From NCBI GenBank assembly GCA_027924585.1, contig BSBM01000151.1, positions 12,732,001 to 12,796,000 on the forward strand: a DNA stretch of 64,000 bases, read 5' to 3'. The position numbers and the translations under genes were made by a program. Under the pieces are notes generated by a model. The model was not told the DNA's origin. It did no database searches and was given only the letters and a program-made list of their open reading frames with translations. Within the stretch, counting starts at the first letter, position 1. Each line of letters starts with the position of its first letter. Source of the DNA: Larix kaempferi (taxonomy: Eukaryota; Streptophyta; Pinopsida; Pinales; Pinaceae). Of the stretch, positions 45,637 through 58,600 are shown piece by piece.

Positions 45637-47560
45637 GTTTTATGCTAATTTGCATCTTGAAATCCAATACATGTATATTATTATTGAAGTTTAAAACAAT
45701 TCATTTGGCATGGGCCAACTAAGATACTAGCTTGATTTCTTGACAGTGGCTTGATTCCTAGTCCTAAATGCCCAAATGTTTCCTTTGTATCTGATCATTT
45801 GAGTTGCCATTATTAGCACTCTATGCCTACACCAAAGCATTCTTTTTATGTCCAATATGTTGATTACAAAAATCTTCATGGCATTCATTATATTGCTTAT
45901 AAACATGGCTATGAAACTGACCATGATCACTTCAAATATGGCCATGTTCCTAGCTGTGCCAATGCTATAAAATGCACTTGTAGCCCAAATGCTTTTACCA
46001 TTGCCCAAGTGACACTATCAATTGCATCAATAGCTAAAATTACATGAGAGTTAGTTTTATAAATTTTAATATCTATACCATTTGAAATTGTTTAAACTTA
46101 GATTTTTATTTTAATTATACTTTTCCTAGATTATGTGTATACTTGTTTAAACCTATAGATCTATACTTGGTCAGAATGACATTTTAATTATAGATTTTTT
46201 CTGATTGTAAAAAATAAATATTCTATATATGTAATCTGAACAACATGTATTATTTTGCATTCATTTTCTGCCCATTCATTGTCAGTTTCTATTGCATCGT
46301 TATTTGTCTCACTTTTCTGCTAATTTGCATCTCGAAATTCAATACATGTATATTATTATTGAAGTTCAAAACAATTCATTTGGCATGGGCCACTTAGGAT
46401 ACTGGCTTGATTGCTCGATAGTGGCTTGATTCCTAGTCCTAAATGCCCAAATGTTTCCTTTGTATCTGATCATTTGAGTTGCTATTATTAGCACGCTATG
46501 CCGACACCAAAGCATTCTTTTTATGTCCAATATGTTGATTTCAAAAATCTTCATGTCATTCATTATTTTGCTTCTAAACATGGCTATTAAACCGAGCATG
46601 ATCACTTCAAATATGGCCACGTTTCTAGATGTGTCAATGCTATAAAATGCAATTGTAGCCCAAATGCTTTCACCATTGCCCAAGCAACACTTTATCAATT
46701 GCATCAATAGCTAAAATTACATGAAAGTTAGTTTTATAAAATTCAATATCTATACCATTTGAAATTGTTTAAACTTAGATTTTTATTTTAATTATACGTT
46801 TCCTAGATTATGTGTTTACTTGTTTAAACCTATAGATCTATACTTGGTCATAATGAAATTTTAATTATAGATTTATTTTGATTGTAAAAAATAAATATTC
46901 TATATATGTGATCTGAACAATATGTATTGTTTTGCATTCGTTTGCTACCCATTCACTATCAATTTCTAGTGCATCGCTATTTGTATGTTTCCAACAATTC
47001 TATGAGTAATTTAGCTTCTTGTATTAGACCAAAGGTAAAATATTTTCTTGGTATGGAAACTTATCAGCACATGCGAATTTCTACATGCATATAATTGCTG
47101 AAGTTCAAACCACTTCATTGAGCACACTCCACCTATCATTCTGGCCCGATTTATAGTCCTAAATGCCCAAATGTTTCCTTTATGTCTGATCATTTGAGTT
47201 GCCATTATTTATGTCGAATTTTTTGATTACATAAATCTTTACATCATTCATTATATTTCTTTTATACATGGTTATGGAACTAACCATGTTTCTAGCTGTG
47301 CGAATGCTATAAAATGCAATTGTATCCCAAACACTTCCACCATTGCCCAAGCGATATTCTATTAATTGCATCAATAGCTATAATTAGATGAAAGCCATAT
47401 GTATAAAATTGAATATCTATACCATTTGAAATTGTTTAAACTTAGATTTTTATTTTAATTATACCTTTTCTAGACTTCGGATACACTTTTTTAAACCTAT
47501 AGATCCATGCCTAGTTAGAATCGCATTTTAATTATATATTTATTTTGATTGTAAAAAGTC
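45637..47560. repeat. Three tandem copies of a 675-720-bp module
   Basis: The word CCTAAATGCCCAAATGTTTC occurs near 45763, 46438 and 47158, and each copy carries the same order of TGATCATTTGAGTTGCCATT, CAATTGCATCAATAGCTA and TTAATTATA words. On the minus strand each copy has an open frame with matching protein segments (GNGKSIWAT or GNGESIWAT, RYKGNIWAFRTRNQAT) and a hydrophobic middle. The third copy is shortened. No family is recognised for this frame. Confidence 0.8.
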
Positions 47561-47899
47561 AACACCCTAAATATGTGTATGTTTCCAGCACTTCTATGGG
47601 TGGTCTAGCTTGCCGTATTAGACCAAACTTCCCAAATAGACCAATGCATATAAAGAAAGAAAGATGACTTGAGAGTTTGACAGACTCTATGACTTGAAAC
47701 CCAAACTCAATTGAATTTTTTTTTCAATTCTAGTATTTACCGCAGGGTGTTTTTCCATACTCGACCAAGTGGAAAACTCGACCAACCATAACATTTTCTT
47801 AGCTTAATTTTTTATACTTTAGGCTAAACTGTTAGATGTTTTGTAGATGGCCCACATAGAAATCAACGAGAATACTATGCAATTTTGCAACCTGTGTCT

Positions 47900-48517
47900 C
47901 AATACAAAGAGGCACGCCGAAAAACTTGCCTTGCAAGCAGGAAGATCAAGGGAAAAGCTCGACTGTGCACAAGAATCGAGAGAGCTTGACAACGCAAAAA
48001 ATCAAAGAAGTCAACTAGGCAGAATAAATTCATTGCACCTCTTGAAATTCCTCTATATTTTACGACAGAGGAGCAAGCATTGTATACCCAAAATAACCGC
48101 TATTTATTTTGAGTTCTCTGCACAACACTTTCTACATTTTTAATTTATATCAACACATGAACAAACAACGAAAACTAATCACCTAGAAAATGGGTACGTT
48201 AAATTTCTAAGTGTCATAGCCCTAAACTCTAGGGGAAAACCCTGTATACATGCAATGCAAATTGGAACAAAAAAAATATAGTTGAGATAGAAACAAGGAG
48301 CAAGCCATCCAATAAATTATACCATTCAAATATTTGATTGCTCCAAACAAAACTTCAAAGATAAACTGATTGAAATTCCTCTATATTTTATGGCAGAGCA
48401 ACAACCACTGTATAGGAAAAGGGCCACGTTAAATTTCTAAGTACCATGCCCCTAAACTCTGGGATGAAATCCCGTATACATGCAATGTAAATTGGGAAAA
48501 AAAGCCACAGTCGATAT
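47900..48517. repeat. Local repeat array, left part (target of the Gypsy element)
   Basis: Units share GAAATTCCTCTATATTTTA (48043, 48370), CCTAAACTCTNGG, CCNGTATACATGCAATG and AGAAACAAGGAGCAAGCC. Spacing is irregular, about 230-360 bp. The array continues right of the Gypsy element from 63381. Confidence 0.75.
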
Positions 48518-51500
48518 TGTCACCTACCCTATTTCTGAAATTATTATTTTATTGGCAAAATACTTTATGTTAAATTTTAATTACAAAGTTTTGTAATTAT
48601 GACCAAGTTTGGTCAAGGATGAATGTAATTACTGAATTATTATTATTTAATAAATTAAAGTAGGAGACAAACACCCAAGGGAACTGTTAAATGAGTGTTC
48701 CCTGATCCACTAGGAGGAATGGAAGCTGTTAGAAGGTATGGGACAGATGGTAGCAATTGCACTGATCCACTAGCTGTTGGTTATGGGACAACTACCCCTA
48801 CAAATGTGGCATTATCCCCCAGGTGGAGGGAGTGAGCTGGCAGCTCATTTAATGACCAGTTAACAACTGAACGGCCTAGGCAGCCTACATAAGGCAAATT
48901 CGAATTGAGCAGGCAGCTCTTACACAATATTTTCTGCAGAAATATTCCTCATGTGCATCAGGTGATCACTGAGAGATTCGAATAGGGAGGCTAGGTGAGA
49001 GTGCAACTGTAAGTCTGCAAATTATTCTGAGAAGGAGAACCAGAGGTGCTGGTGCAGGTCCCTTTGATTGCTAAGTATTTAAGACTGGATAACTAATGCT
49101 ACTGCAAGTTGAGGTCCTAAGCTTCTAAGTTTCTTCCTCCTGGTGGTTCAGTGAACAGGCTCGGGGGTCCTAAGGCAAGTACTTGGCTGTCTTCAGGAAT
49201 TGGTTGGGTGGAACAAGCTCCTTGGGCTGTTTGTTTCCCTACAGATTAACCAGGTTTTGTTGTTTCTTATTTTGTTTACAGTTTAATATTTATGTTTAGT
49301 AAAATTTCAAAACTCTGTTTTGTAAAGAATTTATTTTCTGATTTATGTTGAAGTCTAAATGATAAATCTTGTTAAAGATCTGATTAGAAAATCAACTCTA
49401 TATTTTTCCACATGCTGTTATTTGCATCGTACTCTAGTATACAGAAGCAAATTAATGATAGATGAGAGATAGGTAGATTGCCATTGATTGGAAAAATAAT
49501 TACAGTAAGTGCTATGTTTATAATTTCGTCCTATATCTAAACACAGTAAAAATCCATTGTATAGTATCGATAGTAATATAGGATTCTCTTATTATTTCAT
49601 GAAAGAAAAATATAGTCTAACTTTTGTATAGTCATCTATTTTCTCTTATCTCTATTCATTTAAAATCACAAACAAATGCAATTAAAAATCATACATGTCA
49701 TGTTTTTCCAAGTAATAGTATTTCCAAGGATTTTAACAGCTACAAGAATTAATATATATATAGTTATCTTATCTTTATACATATTTTATTCCTTCACTAA
49801 ATTTTTCCTGTTTTGATTTCAATCACCGATTTATCTTTTGCAAAAGAGTATCAAACCCTAAGAATTTCCAAACCCTAACTAGAATTCGAGACTACTACAT
49901 TACAGTAAACTTCACTTAGTAGAATGCATTTTCTGTATCTTTACTTAACGACAGGTTATAACTCTAGTAAGAAAACCTGGACAGTTATTGGAAACATTCA
50001 CATTTTACAAGTGAGGAACCAGTTCTTGGTTTCGAATACTTCTATTTACACAAAGTATTTAAACATCAATATTTTTCAAATAGCCAAAAGTAAAAGTTGG
50101 ACAAACCCTAGCACAGGTCCGATGGCATTTGAAAGTCTTAGGTAGGGTATCCTTTGTAAACGAAAACTAGAATATGGAGGCAAAACCTCCACAAAAACTT
50201 TTAATAGTAAAAACTACTTCAGTTATTTTCCAATCATGATTATCAAACAATGAAGACGATGTACATGCATATAAGTATGCAAGCTTTAAACTCTCGGCCA
50301 ACATTCGAATACTAAAACATTAACACTATTCATTATAAAAACATTGTTTTTTTTAAAGAAAAGACCACAGTCCATCTATTCGTTTACAGAAACGATTTCA
50401 CCATCATAACAATTGTCATAAAAAACACTTTGCTTTTATATCTTCATCGACGAATGGGAATCTCAATATTACACAGTAAATCTGGTAGTTTCAAACTACT
50501 GTAACAATTAAATGACGAGGGTTTACCCCTTAGAGTTTACAATACCAAAAACGAGTTACATTTCCACTAAACTTTTACGGTAGACACTGCATCAAAAGTA
50601 CTAGCCAGCACAATAGTAGAGCTAGGAACATAGTATTACTGTCCACAAAGTTCTTGGACAAAGACCGTGTCAAAATCCAAATACCCAGAACTGTGTCAAA
50701 CACCATTCATGGACCTCAACTGACAGGATGACCAACGAGGTAAGGAAACCACCGAAGCTTACCGATGGACACGCAAGACTCCTCCATTATCTCCAAGAGA
50801 ATGGTTCTCTGACGAAGGCTAACCTGCCACAAAGACAGAACATTGGTTAAACAAGATTTCCACTTTACGTATGAAGGCTTGTAAAACAAAGAGATGGGTA
50901 GGAAAGATTCTTACCTTCATATCAAGGAGACTTTCCTGTAGAGAAGATTGACGAAGCCAACGTCTAGCTCGGAAAGAGATTTCAAGTTCTGAGAAACAAC
51001 AACGATTACCACGTGCTGAGGTTCAAAACCAGTGCCATTGCTCAATAAAGACCTTATATAAACATCTCTCAAACTCATACAGTGAAATAAGTTGCAGGCT
51101 CAACCCTTCAACAAATAAACCACTGCGACTTTTCACTACCTTAGCTCGGCTTCTTAAAAACAAGACTGTCACTTACAGGTTGAATGCACAGAGGTCACGG
51201 GTTCGAACTCGGAGAACCTACCACTAACAAACCCTAAAACTCCTCGGCCTGTCGGCCTCTCTCCTAAACCATTACCTAGCAAAATGAATGCCAAGAAACA
51301 CGTTCAAAGTTGTTGTAGTATGCAAATAGGGTTATTTCATTACAATCTCAAGGTTTCACAAATCAACGGTGGAGATCATTGCCAACCGGGCGTATTGGAA
51401 AATGGACAACCACAACATTTATTACTCCATTAATTGTTACAACCACGAAGTGCCAAATCAACAATTCAATGGGTAAGGATAGTTACAGGTAAGACTCGTA

Positions 51501-52700
51501 TCACTTGTTTTAGCAAACTCCTTCACATAATCTTAGACATGGTAGCATTACACTCGTGTTTCCACTAATTACAACTGTCAGGAGACTTCAATGCCAAGAC
51601 CAGGACCGGCGTCGTGACACAACCCTTCTGTACTCAATACTCATTAGGATGGTAACACCTGCCATGTCACAATCTCGACGTTAAATGCATTACATATCAT
51701 TCCATTGTTTTAATAATATCAAAAGTATGTTGAATGAATTTATTTGTATAGGTTGACTATGGGATATATTCCATAAATCTTCATAGTTTGCACCATCGAT
51801 TAATTCATATAGTTCTCAAATGAGTGATACCTAGAATACATAATTGACATGTTAATCCAATTAGTATTCTATAGTTAGGATTTTTTTATATGGTTTTACA
51901 TAGTTTAAATTGTTACTAAACTTCAAGTAGAATTGAATTAAAAGTCTAAATGCATCATGACATTTCATGTGGTATCTTTGTATAGTTTCAAAGCCTACAC
52001 ACAGTCAAGTATCCATAGATCGATGCATACTACATTAATGGTTGGAATAGATAGTAGAAGTATCATCATAATACTTAGTTTTTGTATTCTAGCCTATATC
52101 ATAACAAGCCATAGACAAAAGCATTTTGTTGACATATTCATTCTGAAAGAAGTATCGATTGAAATTATGCCAATGTTGTAAGATGAATACATGTTCAAAA
52201 CATCATATTTAGAACAGATAAGAGATCCATACCTACAGCAAGGAGTTACATAGATTTCTTTAAAAACATTGACGACCATTGAAATTTTTAAATACTCTTA
52301 ACACATGTTCTGTCGCTTTTGCTCTTACCTGTGAATCTGCGTATGAAGGACGGGTACAAATGCTTTAGCTAACATAGCTAAGTAAGCCTCGGGGCACCTC
52401 GAGGGACCCCTTTCATCATCAATAAGAAACAAGTTGTTAGTACCCTCTCAAAAGAACTCTATCTTAAAGAGATATTACAAACGAAAATAATTTAGCATCT
52501 TAATCATTATAGAAGTATGACGTGTCACTATCTTAAAATGTCATTTGTTAAAATGACACAATAGTTAAGTTGTTTTCTACATTAATGATCTTGTTATTTA
52601 ATACTGTTTTAATAAGCATTTATTACTTCCGCATTTACATTTTAATATTAAATGTTGTTTTTAAAAGTTTTAAATTTTTATGAAATTATGGGATGTTACA
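48518..52700 (+). repeat. Gypsy 5' LTR (4183 bp)
   Basis: An unusually long LTR. A possible promoter lies near 48885 (CTACATAAGGC). Open frames at 49924-50145 and 51957-52181 recur in the other LTR because of duplication and are not likely genes. At 51144-51212 box A-like TAGCTCGGCTT and box B-like GGTTCGAACTC words occur in tRNA-like order. Confidence 0.93.
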
Positions 52701-52702
52701 TG

Positions 52703-52714
52703 TGGTATCAGAGC
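52703..52714 (+). promoter_or_regulatory. Primer-binding site of the Gypsy element (initiator Met tRNA)
   Basis: TGGTATCAGAGC starts two bases inside the 5' LTR end and sets the direction of the element. Confidence 0.92.
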
Positions 52715-52841
52715 TCATGTTCGAACTCTAGGCCTGAAAAAGGTCCAAGAACACGCAACAGAAAATTTTATTACAGCAGAAAATCTTACTAATTAAAATT
52801 TAAACTATTGTGTTATACAGAAAATATTTTAAGTTACAGGT

Positions 52842-54115
52842 ATGGAGAACTCAACTCAACATGTAGAAGACAAATTTCAACCAAACAACCATAGCTCGGG
52901 ACAGCACTATGCAGAAGAAGGCCATGGTGAATTGAATGATAATTTATCAAATCTGTTACGTGCGTTTCAGGAATTAAAGGCATAAATTAGATATGTGAAA
53001 CAAGACAATAAAAGAATTCTGAAGGCACAAGAAGAGTTAAACCAAGTGCTGTTTGAACAGTGCCCAATTGATGAGCAGGAGAGAGGTAATGAAGATATCT
53101 CCAAGATTGAGGATCTGCCTCATGTTAACAAAAGTAAGAAAATGAAAACCGATGATGTGAACAACAATTCAACATCATCAGGAGATGCTATTGAAGTACG
53201 TAAAAAGAAACGTAACTATTCAAGCGATAGTAGTAAAAGAGATTACAAACCCAGAAAGAAAAGACATAAAGTGTATGAACAGATTTCTGGGGATTTCAAA
53301 AAAATTAGACCTCCAAATTTCAATGGAGAAACTGAGAAGGGCAAGACAGCTGAAGCATGGCTGTCCGGTATGAAGAATTATTTTCAGATTTATAACTATT
53401 CAGAATCCTTGAAAGCAAAAATGGCTATATATAACTTGACTGGAAAAGCGGATATTTGGTGGCAGGACATCAGAAGAGTAAAGGGTATCAAGGATAAAGA
53501 TGTAAACTGGAGTACTTTTAAACAATACTTCAACAAGAAGTTTTTATCTGAATAGTACTATGAAGAAAAATCCAAAGAATTCAATGATTTAAAACTGGAA
53601 AGTATGAACATGAAGGAAATGAACAGTAAATTTCTGAACTTGTTGAGATATGTGCCATATCTCGTGGAAGAAAAACCGAAGATTCAAAGATACTTGAGTT
53701 GTCTACCTTTCAATATTAAGGACATAATCGAGTATGATAGTCCAAAAACTTTGGAAGAGGCTATGAGAAAGACAGTTTTCTGTTATGACACTAATCGGAA
53801 AAGAGAAGGAATGTCAAACTGGAAAAGTCATAAGCCCAGCAGTTTTGAGCTGAAAAAAGAAAAATTTCAGGTTCAGTGGCAATCCCGGTTTCCAAAAGAA
53901 AAATTTTCAGAATCGGAATTTTCAAGGAAATAATTTCAGAAACAGTCAACAGCAGAATTCTATAGCACCCATAAATGCTCCCAATAATACCAGGACCAAT
54001 GAACAAAAGGCACCTATCAAATGTTTCGAGTGTCAAGGTCCTCACTATGCATCAGAATGTCCCAAGAGGAAGCGGATAACTAACAACATTCACTCTATTC
54101 AGACTGAACCTACTG
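52842..54115 (+). pseudogene. Gypsy gag (capsid and zinc knuckle)
   Basis: The ATG at 52842 opens a frame that meets a stop at 52983. It continues with a Lys-rich segment and the capsid domain (KIRPPNFNGETEKGK, AEAWLSGMKNYF, KADIWWQDI, TFKQYFNKKF). A second stop is at about 53553. After RYLSCLPFNIKDII and a frame change near 53935, a knuckle KCFECQGPHYASECPK follows. Gag packages element RNA; the knuckle binds it. At least two stops and one frameshift disable it. Confidence 0.88.
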
Positions 54116-54123
54116 TTGGCGAT

Positions 54124-54582
54124 GTGGCGAGGGAGATGCCCAGAATCAATGCAGCACTCGACAACAGGCAAGCAGATCATCAAATCTCTATGGTAGAGAT
54201 TGAAGGTATGCTACAAAATCATCCTGTTACTGTTTTAATTGACCCAAGTGCTAGCTTAAGTTATATATCACCAGATATTGTGGAAAGTCTTAAATTGAAA
54301 ACAGAAAAGTTCAGTAAATCTTGGTTAGTTAGACTAGCAATTGGAACAAAGAGGAAAGTATCAGATTTTATAGAAAGTTGTGCTTTATCCATGAATCAGT
54401 TAAGGACACAAATCAATTTGAATATTTTACCTTTAGGATCCTATGATATTATAATCGGAATGGACTGGTTAGAAGCCCATCATGTCATTCTGAACTGTTA
54501 TGAAAAAAGTTTTACATGTTTAAATGAAGAAGGAAAAACTGTAGAAGTAAAAGGTATCCCAAGAAAAGTAACCCTTAGATAG
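54124..54582 (+). pseudogene. Gypsy aspartic protease domain with altered active site
   Basis: The 152-codon frame has TVLIDPSASLSYIS where retroviral-type proteases have DSGAS, and later the hydrophobic YDIIIGMDWLEAHHV that closes the fold. The catalytic Asp is kept, but Ser-Gly has become Pro-Ser, which should abolish activity. The enzyme would cut the polyprotein. The domain lies between gag and RT as usual. Confidence 0.85.
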
Positions 54583-54591
54583 ATTTCAACC

Positions 54592-55888
54592 ATGCAAGTT
54601 AAGAGGGCAGTTAGGAAAGGATGTCAGTTGTTGGCAGTAAATGTAGTAAATGATGAGTTTATTTGTAAAGAGGAAAAACTGAAATTAGAAGACATACCTA
54701 TCCTAAAGGATTTCAAGGATGTATTTCCTAAGGAGATTCTAGGATTACCTCCTAAAAGAGATTTATATTTTACCATCGAGTTAATATGAGGAGCAGTACC
54801 AAATTCTAAAGCTCCATATAGAATGAATATACTGGAATTAAATGAATTGAAATCACAGTTGAAGGAACTGATTGATAAGAATTACATAAGACCTAGCATG
54901 TCTCCTTGGGGAGCACCTGTTATATTTGTTAAGAAGAAAGATGGAACCCTAAGACTGTGCATAGATTATCGCTAACTTAATAAGATGACAATCAAGAATC
55001 GATATCCGTTGCCCCGCATCGGCGATCTATTTGATCAGCTGCGTGGAGCAACGATATTTTCAAAGATTGATCTAAGGTCAGGATATCATCAAGTGCGGGT
55101 TAAGGATGAACATATTTTCAAGACAGCTTTCAGAATTCGATATGGACATTACGAGTTCGTAGTCATGCCATTTGGCTTGACTAATGCCCTGGTTGTATTT
55201 ATGTGTTTAATGAACAATATTCCGCACAAATACTTAGATAAGTTTGTTGTTGTGTTTATAGATGACATTTTAGTGTATTCTAAAAGCAAAGAAGAGCATG
55301 ATGAACATCTATGGATTATCTTACAAGTGTTGAGAGATCATCAACTATACGTTAAGTTTAGTGAGTGTGACTTCCACAAGGACAAAATTCAGTATTTAGG
55401 ACACATAATTTCTAAAGAAGGAATCTCGGTTGACCCCGACAAGATAAAAGCCATTAATGATTGGCCGGTTCCTAAGAATGTGTCGGATGTAAGATCATTT
55501 ATGGGTATTACTGGATATTACAGAAAATTTATAGAGGGTTTTTCAAAGATTTCAAACCCCATAACCTCCTTGTAGAAGAAAGGGAAGAAATTTGTGTGGG
55601 ATCAGAAATGTACAGACAGTTTTAAGAAGTTAAAGGAATTATTGACTACAACACCTATTCTAAGGATAGCGGATCCTAATAAGGATTTTATAGTTTGCAC
55701 AGATGCTTGTAACGACGGACTCGGTGGAGTCCTAACACAAGAAGGGCATGCTGTGGCATACGAATCAAGAAAGCTGAAAATACATGAGAAGAATTACTCC
55801 ACTTATGATTTAGAGTTATTAGCAGTAATTCATGCTTTAAAAATGTGGCGTCACCACCTTATTGGCAGAAAATTTACCTTATTGAAAG
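54592..55888 (+). pseudogene. Gypsy RT and first part of RNase H
   Basis: RT motifs in order: [35 protein letters not shown] (then a stop), [42 protein letters not shown] and the catalytic [11 protein letters not shown]. RNase H follows with FIVCTDACNDGLGGVL and YSTYDLELLAVIHAL. Stops lie at about 54787, 54975 and 55573. RNase H is interrupted after FTLLK at 55888 by an inserted solo LTR; its remainder starts at 57504. Confidence 0.9.
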
Positions 55889-57503
55889 TGTCACATCCCC
55901 TCCCATCATACCAGTGCAATGGAGAGGATCGTGATGCTAAAACTGGGCATCTAGCCCCGTGAAATTTTAACTAAGCATTCACATAATATAAAAGAACCTA
56001 TGAAAATGTATAATTATAAGAAAACATAGCGGAAGTAATTTCAATAACACATCCATCATACATTCAAGATATTCATCAAATGATAATTGCAAAGTTAACA
56101 CAAGAGAATACTTATCTTAACAAAGTAGTCCCAAGCAACCAGCTATGCATCTGCAACGTTCCACCCAACCATAGGCCACTTGTGCTTATCAACCTCTTGA
56201 TACAACTGCCACCCCCGAGCTGGGCATGATTTCTACAAGGAACCAGGGAACATCAGACTCACACATAGCCAAGCATACACTAAGATGAGCCAAGCCAATC
56301 TACAATTGGGTTTATCAGGCTACTAGGAAATGGAAAGGAAGAATTTCTAAGCTAGTGAGCTCAACCACAGAGCTATGGATACCTCTACAAGATCTATTTA
56401 GCTTGGCACCCACAATGCCTACACACCCCACTCAAGGAAGTATTCCCTTCACCAATTCACAGTCCCTCAGGCCATACCTTCCAATTCTAGAGTGTCCCAG
56501 GTGTGCATAGAAGAGTAGCCAGCCCTCTTGATCTTCTTGAGAGGTTACTCCCTTCACTAGGTTTATCAAGCCAATTCTGTCCACTACCACTCTAAGTCTC
56601 TTGCTCACAGATTCAAACCAAAACAAAGATGCACATGACAGCAAAGCATAAGTGTTGGGCATGAAGAAATGTTTTTACAGTGAGATGCCCAAATATGGGG
56701 TTTTCATTAGCTTCCGAAAAACGTGGGAAACCCAAAAACGTAATGGCAATTGGGGAACAACCCCGGAGAGCAGAAATCATTTTCAGAAAAACGCCCATGG
56801 GTATTTTGGGGCAAAAACGACCTCCATCACAGTCCCAAATCATGGCCCTTCTCTCCCAGCTGCTGTATAATGCAAAAACGACTCCCAGGCATGGAAAATG
56901 CAGGAAAAATGGTGAAAAACGTGATGGGGAAAGACCCAATAGTTTAGACTACGTGAGAGATGAAAGACTGTGGGTTTAGAATGGCTTTGGGCACCATTTC
57001 GTGGGTGTTTTCTTGCCCAAGGAGACAAAATACGATTTCCCAGGTTGATGGCTTGCCCATACATGAAATTGGCTGCCATACCTCTTCATTCCCAAGGCAT
57101 TAACTACCTCAACCAATTTCTGGGAGAATTAAATGATTGGGTCCATAACCCAAAATGGGTAGTTGGTGGTTTATGGGTTTTCTCATTGACACATGGATTA
57201 ACACCATTGGCTCAAGGGTTTGAATAATTTCCCTCCCTATTCCTTGTAGTAATCATGCCCCATCTCTTTGTTGCATTGCATAGCTAGTTGTGGGTATTTT
57301 CATTAAAATTCGTATTTACATGATGTCTTATTTACATTGTGCCTATCTAGCACAAGAACCATAGGCATCTATTTTTAATTGCCAATACATAAAACGCTAA
57401 ATCAATGGTGGGGCCTTGGCCTTGAGCTCCTCACCATGATTAAATAACAATATATACATCATTTACGATTTAATGCAAAGGGGGTCAAAATGGGGACGTG
57501 ACA
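55889..57503. mobile_element. Solo LTR nested in the Gypsy RNase H
   Basis: The 1615-bp insert begins TGTCACATCCCC and ends GGGGACGTGACA, a short inverted end pair with TG...CA, and is flanked by GAAAG (55884-55888) and GACAG (57504-57508), a 5-bp duplication with one change. Removing it with one duplication restores the RNase H reading across the junction. It has no coding domain, and open frames near 56432-57227 match nothing I know. A solo LTR left by recombination is the best fit. Orientation is uncertain. Confidence 0.8.
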
Positions 57504-58600
57504 GACAGACACCATGGGTCTGAAATATTTATAGATCAGACAAATCTGAACGCTAGACAAGCTAGATGGTTAACTTTCTTAAGTGAGTATGATTTCAAAA
57601 TTCAGCATATTAAAGGAAAAAAACAAAGTTGCATATGCATTGAGTCGTAAAGCAAAACTGAATTTTATTTTAGCCATCAGTACTTACTCAACAGATTTAG
57701 AAAATCAGATTCTTGAAAGGAGTGAAACGGATGAAGAATACAGAAAATTAAAGGAAAAGATAGCAAACAATAGTTCTAAAAATTCTATGGCAGATTACAG
57801 AATGAAGGAAAATGGACTATTGCTATACAAAAACATATTGTATGTACCTAACATACCAGAAATAAAAATTCTGATTTTAAATGAGATGCACAAAAGCCAT
57901 TACTCTGGCCATCCAGGTTATCAGAAGACCATTACTATGCTAAGGAAAGAATACTATTGGCCCAAAATGAAAGATGAAGTAGTAGAGTACATAGCTAAAT
58001 GTTTGGATTGTCAAAAAGTGAAAGTTGAACACCAACATCCCACCAGATTGTTACATCCATTACCTATACCGAGTTGGAAATGGGAAGTGATAAGCATAGA
58101 CTTTATTACTAGACTACCCAAAAATCAGAAACAAAATGACTCTATCATGGTGGTAGTAGACAAACTGAACAAAGCAGCACACTTTATACCTGTGAAGACT
58201 ACTCATAAGGCTCCAGACATTGCAGAAATCTTCATGAAACAGATTTTTCGATTACATGGTATACCGAAAGTTATAATTTCAAATCGCAACTCTAAATTTA
58301 CTGAAAACTTTTGGAGATCTTTGTTTAAAGGGTTGAATACAACCTTAAATTTCAGCACAACATTTCATCCACAAAAGGATGGATAGACAGAAAGGGTGAA
58401 TCAAGTTTTAGAAGACTTACTAAGAATGTATGTTAAGGTTCAGCCTCGTAAGTGGGAAGACTACTTACACTTAGCAGAATTTGCATATAATAACCATTAT
58501 CATGCATCATCCAGACTTAGCCCATTTGAAATTCTTTATGGTAGGAAATGTGATATACCTGTTTCTTAGAATGACCCAGTAAATAGAGTTGTTGTAGGAC
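57504..58600 (+). pseudogene. Gypsy RNase H end and integrase
   Basis: The RNase H end is IFIDQTNLNARQARWL. Integrase has the zinc-binding region HKSHYSGHPGYQKT...CLDCQK, the core start ISIDFITRLPKNQ with the first Asp, then VIISNRNSKFTENFW and FHPQKDG, a stop at 58384, and TERVNQVLEDLL with the Glu. The second catalytic Asp (SDR in active enzymes) is Asn here (SNR). Integrase would insert the DNA copy. Another stop lies near 58567. Confidence 0.88.

Noticed and set aside
49924-50145. Frame conserved at 60598-60819 as a gene
   Set aside because: The two copies are the two LTRs of one element; conservation comes from LTR duplication.
51144-51212. tRNA gene
   Set aside because: Box-like words are present, but I could not form acceptor and anticodon stems around them.
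56613-57227. Cluster of short open frames on both strands in the nested LTR
   Set aside because: They overlap in all phases, have no domain motifs and lie wholly in the solo LTR.
55889-57503. DNA transposon identity because of the 12-bp inverted ends
   Set aside because: TG...CA ends, a 5-bp flanking duplication and the size fit an LTR better; short inverted ends are normal in LTRs.
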